NCBI GenBank assembly: GCA_015486475.1 | Contig: WFRO01000411.1 | Span: forward strand, 1 to 15,047 | DNA: 15,047 nt | Source of the DNA: Bacteroidales bacterium | Lineage (GTDB): Bacteria > Bacteroidota > Bacteroidia > Bacteroidales > VadinHA17 | Direction of reading: 5' to 3' | Part shown: in pieces, positions 6,774-11,936 of the stretch | Numbering within the stretch: position 1 is the first letter of the stretch | Layout: each line of letters opens with the position of its first letter | The notes under the pieces: model-generated | What the model was told of the DNA's origin: nothing | The model's database searches: none | Seen by the model: only the letters and a program-made list of their open reading frames with translations | Translations under genes and position numbers: made by a program

Positions 6774-8144
6774 CTATTTTTTCATCTCCCTGTAATAATG
6801 ATAGAACCAGGGGATGGTCTCGATCCCTTTGTAGAAATTGAAGAGCGGATAACTCTCGTTGGGCGAGTGGATAGCATCCTCGTCGAGGCCGAAGCCCATG
6901 AGGATCGATTTGATGCCCAGCACATCCTCGAATACGGACACGATGGGTATGCTGCCGCCGCTACGCACCGGTATGGGCTTCTTCCCGAAGGTCTCTTCCA
7001 TGGCTTTGGCAGCCGCCTGGTATTCGACGGAGGTGATGGGACTTACATACCCCTCCCCGCCATGCAGGTATTCCACCTTTACCGTCACCCCCCCGGGAGC
7101 CAGTGTGGGGAAGTATTCAGCAAAAAGTTTTGCGATCTTCTCCGACCGCTGGTGGGGCACCAGGCGCATGGAGATCTTGGCATAGGCTTTCGCCGGCAAC
7201 ACCGTCTTGGCCCCCTCGCCGGTATAGCCGCCCCAGATACCGTTGACATCCAGCGACGGACGAATGCCGGTGCGCTCGGGCGTGGTGAAACCTTTCTCGC
7301 CCACCTCTCTCTCAATGCCGATCGACCGGCGGAAAGCCTCCGGATCAAATGGCGCTTTGGCCATCTCGGCCCGCTCCTCCTCACTCACCTCCAGCACATC
7401 ATCATAAAAGCCGGGGATGGTGATGCGGTGATCCTCATCGGTGAGGGCAGCGATCATCTTTGCCAGGGCGTTGGCCGGGTTCATGACAGCCCCGCCGTAC
7501 AGCCCCGAGTGCAGGTCACGGTTGGGACCGGTCACTTCCACCTCCATGTAAGCCAGTCCCCGCAGCCCCACCGTGATGGACGGGATATCGGGCGCCAGCA
7601 TGGTGGTGTCGGAGATGAGGATCACGTCTGCAGCCAGCATCTCCTTGTGGTCGCTGCAGAATTTCTTCAGACTGGGAGAGCCTATCTCCTCCTCCCCCTC
7701 GATCATGAATTTCACATTGCAGGGCAGGGTGTCCGTATGCACCATCGCCTCGAAAGCCTTCACATGCATGAACATCTGGCCCTTATCATCGTCGGCACCG
7801 CGTGCATAGATCTTCCCTTCGCGCACCTCCGGCTCAAAAGGCGGGGAATCCCAAAGTTCCAACGGCTCGGCAGGCTGCACATCATAATGCCCGTAGATCA
7901 GCACCGTGGGCAGGGAAGGATCCGTAACCTTCTCTGCATAAACAACAGGATGTCCTTCGGTAGGGATCACCTCCGCCTGGTCGGCCCCCGAGGCCAGCAG
8001 GTTGTCCCGCAGGTACTCCGTGGCACGCAGCATATCCTCCTTGTGCACCGGATCGGCACTCACCGAAGGAATACGTATCAGTCCGAACAGTTCCTCCAGG
8101 AACCGCTCCCTGTTTTTCTCAATGTATTCGACCGCTTTTTTCAT
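6774..8144 (-). CDS. M20 family metallo-dipeptidase
   Basis: A 456-residue zinc peptidase of the M20 family (CNDP/PepV-like 'dipeptidase' subgroup), which splits dipeptides or short peptides in the cytoplasm. All metal and catalytic residues are visible: His86 and Asp88 (YGHYDVQP), bridging Asp119 in GADDDKG, catalytic Glu152 and zinc ligand Glu153 (GEEEIGS), Asp179 (ISDT), and His426 (AIHSPNE). His212 in DLHSGLYGG marks the lid/dimerisation domain inserted between the catalytic halves. No signal peptide is seen. Length is normal and the frame is intact. It stands alone on the minus strand, 222 nt downstream of the DUF3109 gene, with an AT-rich leader and ATG-AAA-AAA start. Inverted copies of a repeat element lie on both sides. 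Substrate preference cannot be told, so no symbol is given. Confidence 0.93.
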   Translation of the reverse strand: MKKAVEYIEKNRERFLEELFGLIRIPSVSADPVHKEDMLRATEYLRDNLLASGADQAEVIPTEGHPVVYAEKVTDPSLPTVLIYGHYDVQPAEPLELWDSPPFEPEVREGKIYARGADDDKGQMFMHVKAFEAMVHTDTLPCNVKFMIEGEEEIGSPSLKKFCSDHKEMLAADVILISDTTMLAPDIPSITVGLRGLAYMEVEVTGPNRDLHSGLYGGAVMNPANALAKMIAALTDEDHRITIPGFYDDVLEVSEEERAEMAKAPFDPEAFRRSIGIEREVGEKGFTTPERTGIRPSLDVNGIWGGYTGEGAKTVLPAKAYAKISMRLVPHQRSEKIAKLFAEYFPTLAPGGVTVKVEYLHGGEGYVSPITSVEYQAAAKAMEETFGKKPIPVRSGGSIPIVSVFEDVLGIKSILMGFGLDEDAIHSPNESYPLFNFYKGIETIPWFYHYYREMKK

Positions 8145-8250
8145 TTTATTATATGCTTAATTATTAATATTATTCTTTTCTTTCTTACCGGAACACCAGT
8201 GATTAGTCAACTCTATTATGATGCATCCTATGCACCTTTTACCCTTCGCA

Positions 8251-8344
8251 CCCCCTCGGTCCCCTAAAGGGGAAGCCTACCCGCAAGTCCTTAGCAAGCG
8301 TGAGCAGGGGTGCCCCCTTTAGGGGGTCAGGGGGGCGGGCAGGA
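8251..8344. repeat. GC-rich hairpin element, right copy (inverted mate at 6557-6722)
   Basis: This copy sits 23 nt after the DUF3109 stop and 106 nt before the M20 start. It contains two palindromes, TCCCCTAAAGGGGA (8260-8273) and CCCCCTTTAGGGGG (8313-8326), and its end sequences match the left copy exactly in inverted orientation. The interior differs from the left copy and is about 70 nt shorter. It could form the 3' hairpin of the DUF3109 transcript. I recognise no transposase ends or target duplication. Confidence 0.8.
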
Positions 8345-8366
8345 TATGTAATTCATTATTTTACCA

Positions 8367-8963
8367 TCACTCTTCGCTTTGCAGTCCGTGGAACTGTTGC
8401 AGATAGGCTTTGGCCGCTCCTTTCAGTTCCCGGTACCATTCCCGGCCAAAACGCCGGGTGAGGGCCTCCTGCAGGAATTCGTAAACCCGCATGTTCTTCT
8501 TCCGGCCCAGTTCGAGGGCGGGGCGGCAGTCTTTCCAGAACTCGAAATTGACCGCAGTGAAATCCTCATACTCCTGCAGCCGCACCGGGAACAGATGACA
8601 GGAGACCGGCTTGCGGAAAGGGATCTTCTTCTTTTGCCAGGCCGTCTCTATGGCACATTTGTAGATACCGTCCCGGTCGCGGAAAGCATAGGCACACTCT
8701 TTCCCGTGGATGAGGGGCGTGACCAGGTCACCGTCGCTGTCGATGACCGAGGTGCCCTGCGCCTCTATGGCCTGCCGGCCCTCCTCCTGCATAAATCCCT
8801 TGTACTTATCGTACAGGCGCTCCAGCTGCTCCGCCTCCTCCTGCTCAAGAGGGGCACCGGAATCCCCATGCACACAGCAGATCCCCCTGCACTTCTGCAG
8901 ATCGCAGACAAAGTGCTTCTCGATCACATCGAGGCTTACAAGGGTATGCTGGATCTTTAACAA
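8367..8963 (-). CDS. DUF3109 family cysteine-rich protein
   Basis: A 198-residue cytoplasmic protein of the DUF3109 family, conserved in Bacteroidota with no proven function. The N-terminal core LVSLDVIEKHFVCDLQKCRGICCVHGD carries Cys20, Cys25, Cys29 and Cys30, recalling the metal-binding CxxxCxxxCC of YkgJ-type proteins. Further conserved cysteines are at 90 (GKEC), 103 (YKCAIE), 122 (SCHLFPVR) and 146 (DCRP), making eight likely iron or zinc ligands (inference). The best start is a TTG at 8961-8963: an in-frame stop lies five codons upstream, no ATG precedes the conserved core, and TTG gives MLKIQHTLVSLDV, which fits the family N-terminus. 7-bp repeats begin just upstream of the start. It is separated from gpmI by 221 nt. 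Confidence 0.85.
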   Translation of the reverse strand: MLKIQHTLVSLDVIEKHFVCDLQKCRGICCVHGDSGAPLEQEEAEQLERLYDKYKGFMQEEGRQAIEAQGTSVIDSDGDLVTPLIHGKECAYAFRDRDGIYKCAIETAWQKKKIPFRKPVSCHLFPVRLQEYEDFTAVNFEFWKDCRPALELGRKKNMRVYEFLQEALTRRFGREWYRELKGAAKAYLQQFHGLQSEE

Positions 8964-8966
8964 ATC

Positions 8967-9001
8967 AGTATCGGGTTATGAGTATCGGGTTGCGAGTTAA
9001 G
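8967..9001. repeat. Short 7-bp-period array upstream of DUF3109
   Basis: Five in-phase 7-mers: AGTATCG, GGTTATG, AGTATCG, GGTTGCG, AGTTAAG, so a 14-bp unit is nearly duplicated. It lies 3 nt upstream of the TTG start and would be in the 5' leader. The rest of the gap to 9142 contains only short inverted pairs (for example GCTGC-TAC-GCAGC near 9010) and no supported gene. Confidence 0.6.
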
Positions 9002-9142
9002 TCATTACGCTGCTACGCAGCTGAAATTAAGTTGAAATTAGTTTGGGCTGCGCCCTCACGAAATTAGCTTCTCCTTTGCCAGCCGAAGGCCGGGTGATCG
9101 CGATTATTTTTCATTTTTTACTCTCCTTCGAGCTTCGCCAAT

Positions 9143-9180
9143 CCCCGCCCGGATGAACGGATTCATCCGTTCGGACGGGG
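9143..9180. repeat. Hairpin element after gpmI (related copy at 11247-11302)
   Basis: Begins 4 nt after the gpmI stop. The left arm CCCGCCCGGATGAACG and right arm TCATCCGTTCGGACGGGG are shared exactly with the element at 11247-11302; only 3 nt separate them here. It can fold as CGGATGAA/TTCATCCG or GAACGGAT/ATCCGTTC, extended by the outer CCCG/CGGG. No T-run follows on the minus strand, so factor-independent termination is uncertain. Confidence 0.75.
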
Positions 9181-9184
9181 AGCA

Positions 9185-10720
9185 TCAAGCTTCGAACTTT
9201 ACCAGCGGTTTCCCCGTCATCTCCTCCGGCTGGGGCATACCCATGAGCTTCAGGAGGGTGGGGGCCACATCGGCCAGGATGCCTTTCTCCACCTTTTCCA
9301 CGCGGTCGGAGACCACAATGATGGGCACGGGGTTGAGCGAGTGAGCCGTATTGGGCGTGCCGTCGGGGTTGACCGCGTAGTCGGCATTGCCGTGGTCGGC
9401 GATGATCACCACCTCATAGCCGTGGGCCGTGGCGGCATCCACCACCTCCCCCACACACTCGTCCACCGCTTTCACCGCCTTCACGATGGCCTCATACACG
9501 CCCGTATGTCCTACCATGTCGCCGTTGGCAAAGTTGAGCACCACCAGCGAGGCCTCCTCCTTTGCCAGCTCCTGCACGATGGCATCCTTCACCTCATAGG
9601 CGCTCATCTCGGGCTTCAGGTCGTAGGTGGCCACCCTGGGCGAGGGGATCAGGATGCGTTTCTCGCCGGGGTACTCCTCCTCCCGTCCTCCGGAGAAGAA
9701 AAAGGTCACATGGGCATACTTCTCCGTCTCGGCAATACGGATCTGCTTCATCCCGGCTTTTGAGACCAGTTCACCCAGCGTATTCTGCACATTCTCCTTA
9801 TCGTAGATGATATGGACACCTTTGAAAGAGTCGTCGTACCGCGTCATGGTGAGGTAGTACAGTGGGATGGTGTGCATGCCGTGCTCCGGCATGTCCTGCT
9901 GCGTGAGGGCGATGGTGATCTCCCGCAGCCGGTCGGTACGGAAGTTGAAGCAGATCATCACATCACCTTCCTGAATGGTCCCCACCGGCTCTCCATTTTC
10001 ATTGACGTGGATGATGGGCTGGATGAACTCGTCGGTCACCCCCTCGTCGTAAGAGTCCTGCATGGCCTTCAGCAGGTCGGTGGCGGGTGTTCCTTTGCCA
10101 TAAACCATAGCATCGTAACCCACCTTCACCCGTTCCCACCGTTTGTCCCGGTCCATGGTGTAATAACGCCCCGTGATGGTGGCCACCTGCCCGTTGGAGT
10201 GGCCAAGGTGTTCCAGCAGGCTCTTCATGTAACCGATGCCGCTGCGCGGGTCGGTGTCACGGCCGTCGGTGAGGGCATGGACATAGACCCTTTGCAGACC
10301 GTAGTCGCCGGTCATGTCACAGAGCTTGTACAGATGTTTGTCGAGGGAGTGCACACCCCCGTCGGAGACCAGCCCCAGGAAGTGCACCGCTTTGTCATTG
10401 TCACGGGCATAGCGGAATGCCTCCGTCAGCACAGGGTTTTTCTCAATGCTGCCGTCGGCGACGGCCTTGTTGATCTTCACCAGGTCCTGATAGACGATGC
10501 GGCCGGCACCGATGTTGAGGTGCCCCACCTCCGAATTGCCCATCTGCCCTTCCGGCAGGCCCACGTTCTCCCCTGAAGTATACAGGGTGGCATGAGGATA
10601 CTTTTCTTTCAGCCGGTCGATGTTGGGAGTGGGAGTGTTCCAGATCACATCCGCTTTCGAATGATCCCCTTCGCCCCATCCATCCAGGATCATCAGCATT
10701 ACTTTTCTCTTTTCTTCCAT
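9185..10720 (-). CDS. gpmI: 2,3-bisphosphoglycerate-independent phosphoglycerate mutase
   Basis: Interconverts 3- and 2-phosphoglycerate in glycolysis and gluconeogenesis in the cytoplasm, using two Mn ions and a phosphoserine intermediate. The 511 residues match the usual length. Visible residues: Asp13 (ILDGWG), nucleophile Ser63 (GNSEVGH), His124 (GGVHS), the TDGRDTDP loop (151-158), the RTDR substrate loop (261-264), Lys334 (ETEKYAHVTFF), Asp401 and His405 (NGDMVGH), Asp442/His443 (ADHGNAD) and His460 (TAHS). All metal ligands are present. The ATG follows a short A-rich leader (AATAAA) typical of this window, with no Shine-Dalgarno motif. It lies 31 nt downstream of the small exported-protein gene, so co-transcription is likely. 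The last four residues (KFEA) and the stop share a 12-mer with the repeat array before parE. Confidence 0.97.
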   Translation of the reverse strand: MEEKRKVMLMILDGWGEGDHSKADVIWNTPTPNIDRLKEKYPHATLYTSGENVGLPEGQMGNSEVGHLNIGAGRIVYQDLVKINKAVADGSIEKNPVLTEAFRYARDNDKAVHFLGLVSDGGVHSLDKHLYKLCDMTGDYGLQRVYVHALTDGRDTDPRSGIGYMKSLLEHLGHSNGQVATITGRYYTMDRDKRWERVKVGYDAMVYGKGTPATDLLKAMQDSYDEGVTDEFIQPIIHVNENGEPVGTIQEGDVMICFNFRTDRLREITIALTQQDMPEHGMHTIPLYYLTMTRYDDSFKGVHIIYDKENVQNTLGELVSKAGMKQIRIAETEKYAHVTFFFSGGREEEYPGEKRILIPSPRVATYDLKPEMSAYEVKDAIVQELAKEEASLVVLNFANGDMVGHTGVYEAIVKAVKAVDECVGEVVDAATAHGYEVVIIADHGNADYAVNPDGTPNTAHSLNPVPIIVVSDRVEKVEKGILADVAPTLLKLMGMPQPEEMTGKPLVKFEA

Positions 10721-10751
10721 TTTATTATCTCGTTTAAGTATTCAACATGGT

Positions 10752-11195
10752 TCAAAGATCTGTTCTTCCCGGCATCCGCCGGATCTCTTTTACCGGGAAC
10801 CAGACCTGTTTTCCCCGCAGGCGGCAGGCGATGACCATCTCCTCCCCGGCATAAGCTTCCGGCAGCAGGGATGTGGCATCAGAAGGATTCTCTTCCTTCT
10901 CATAACGGGAGGCCCGCAGCAGCAGGGTATCCCCCTTCTCAAAACTCTCCACCGGTTTCCCGGAGGCAGGATCCAGCACCTTTACTTCACAAGGGGTATT
11001 AGCTATGAATATTTTACCGATCACTAAAATATCCGAATTTTTCCTGACCACCACGGTCACATCGTACTGTGTCACCACGGGAGATTCCTTCCGCCCGGGC
11101 AGATGCTGCACGGAGGTGGCGTCGATCACCTCAAGCGCCGGCCTGTGGCAGGGCAGAACGAATAACAATAACAGGATCAGGGTCAGTTTCATCAT
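10752..11195 (-). CDS. Small exported or lipoprotein-like hypothetical protein
   Basis: I chose the ATG at 11195 (147 residues; an adjacent ATG at 11192 is equally possible). The longer frame to 11216 starts with TTG and overlaps the promoter candidate at 11214-11221. The N-terminus MKLTLILLLLFVLPCHRP is a clear signal sequence; the Cys after LP may be a lipidated residue, but Pro at -1 departs from the standard lipobox, so cleavage by signal peptidase II is uncertain. The rest (LEVIDATSVQHLPGRKESP, a strand-rich middle, FEKGDTLLLRAS, and a WFPVKEI end) resembles small Bacteroidales lipoproteins of unknown function, in my judgement. It looks like a single beta-rich domain on the periplasmic side. 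gpmI follows after 31 nt. No function can be assigned. Confidence 0.7.
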   Translation of the reverse strand: MMKLTLILLLLFVLPCHRPALEVIDATSVQHLPGRKESPVVTQYDVTVVVRKNSDILVIGKIFIANTPCEVKVLDPASGKPVESFEKGDTLLLRASRYEKEENPSDATSLLPEAYAGEEMVIACRLRGKQVWFPVKEIRRMPGRTDL

Positions 11196-11213
11196 ACCAC
11201 GATCAAAGGAAGG

Positions 11214-11221
11214 CAAAGTTA
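11214..11221 (-). promoter_or_regulatory. Candidate Bacteroidota -7 box for the hypothetical-gpmI unit
   Basis: On the minus strand TAACTTTG matches TAnnTTTG exactly, about 18 nt before the ATG at 11195. No TTTG is found 19-21 nt further upstream, where a run of T and the repeat cluster lie. Its position supports the shorter start for the hypothetical gene. Confidence 0.45.
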
Positions 11222-11246
11222 CAAAAAAAGGATGAAGAAGGTGCTG

Positions 11247-11302
11247 CCCGCCCGGATGAACGCCTGCCTGGCGGCAGACAGGGAGTCATCCGTTCGGACG
11301 GG
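11247..11302. repeat. 56-bp hairpin element, copy 2 (flanked by GGTGCTG)
   Basis: Same outer arms as 9143-9180 but with a 23-nt insert that holds its own small hairpin (CTGCC-TGGC-GGCAG). It is exactly 56 nt long, eight times 7, and is bordered by identical GGTGCTG heptamers at 11240-11246 and 11303-11309. These may be a target duplication or simply repeat units. Confidence 0.75.
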
Positions 11303-11369
11303 GGTGCTGGGTGCTAGGTGAGATACCACAAACCACCAACTACGAACTACAAACTACGAACCACGAACC
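11303..11369. repeat. 7-bp-period array entering the 3' end of aroK
   Basis: About nine in-phase units run from GGTGCTG and GGTGCTA through AACCACC, AACTACG, AACTACA, AACTACG, AACCACG to a partial AACCG. Units from 11347 onward are inside the aroK coding sequence. Confidence 0.85.
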
Positions 11370-11856
11370 GCAGCAAAGCCGCCGCTGAGATATCCGGCCA
11401 CTTCAGGATGACCTGTGCCTGCCGGTAAAAAGGCTCCCGTTCCTGCAGCTTGCCGGCAATATATTCACGCAGTTCCTCCTGGTCCATGCCGGAGATGAGT
11501 GGGCGCTTGTCGGGTTCCTCCTCCAGGTAGGCGGCCAGCACCTCCGGGGGGTGTTGCAGGTAGATGGTAGTGCCGGACCCGTTCATCAGGTCCATGTTAT
11601 TGAAGTAACAGGGGGTGCCGCCTCCCACGGCGATGACCGCTTCGGGATTGGTGGCGATGGCCCTGCGGAGGGTCTCATGCTCCAGCACCCGGAAGCGCTC
11701 CTCTCCCCCGCCGGCAAAGATCTCCGTGATGCTCTTCCCCGCCTCCGCCTCGATCACCTCATCCAGGTCGATGAATGCCTTTCCGGCACGCTCCGCCAGC
11801 TCCCGCCCGTAGGTGGTCTTGCCCGAACCCATAAAACCGATCAGAAAAACCCTCAT
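11347..11856 (-). CDS. aroK: Shikimate kinase
   Basis: Phosphorylates shikimate at the 3-hydroxyl with ATP in the pathway to chorismate and aromatic amino acids. The 169 residues match the family. Visible features are the P-loop GFMGSGKTT (7-15), Asp32 (DLDEVI) for shikimate binding, EERFR with Arg56, the GGGTP loop (78-82) that holds shikimate, the lid Arg118 (DKRPL), and Arg140/Tyr144 (QEREPFYRQ). The start at 11854-11856 puts the P-loop at residue 7 as usual. The C-terminal FVVRSL and its TAG stop are made of 7-bp repeat units, so the ancestral end was probably replaced or extended. It is 80 nt downstream of parC and may share its transcript; no promoter is obvious in between. Confidence 0.95.
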   Translation of the reverse strand: MRVFLIGFMGSGKTTYGRELAERAGKAFIDLDEVIEAEAGKSITEIFAGGGEERFRVLEHETLRRAIATNPEAVIAVGGGTPCYFNNMDLMNGSGTTIYLQHPPEVLAAYLEEEPDKRPLISGMDQEELREYIAGKLQEREPFYRQAQVILKWPDISAAALLRFVVRSL

Positions 11857-11892
11857 TGAAAATTGCTCTCAGGGAAACTATTTGAATTTCAT

Positions 11893-11934
11893 AACCACGA
11901 ACTACCAACCACAAACCACGAACCACGAACCGCT
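11893..11934. repeat. 7-bp-period array between parC and aroK
   Basis: Six in-phase units: AACCACG, AACTACC, AACCACA, AACCACG, AACCACG, AACCGCT. On the transcribed minus strand it starts 2 nt after the parC TAG stop. Unit sequences are the same family as at 4903-4944 and 11331-11369. Confidence 0.85.
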
Positions 11935-11936
11935 AC

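Noticed and set aside
6687..8267. 526-codon plus-strand frame opposite the M20 gene
   Set aside because: It covers the repeat element and the antisense of an intact M20 peptidase. No family motif appears in it.
9063..9113. Tiny minus-strand frame of 16 codons after an A-rich stretch between gpmI and DUF3109
   Set aside because: Too short, no family resemblance, and it lies in repeat-like sequence with inverted pairs; likely chance.
9812..10576. 254-codon plus-strand frame opposite gpmI
   Set aside because: Antisense of fully conserved GpmI motifs; no independent support.
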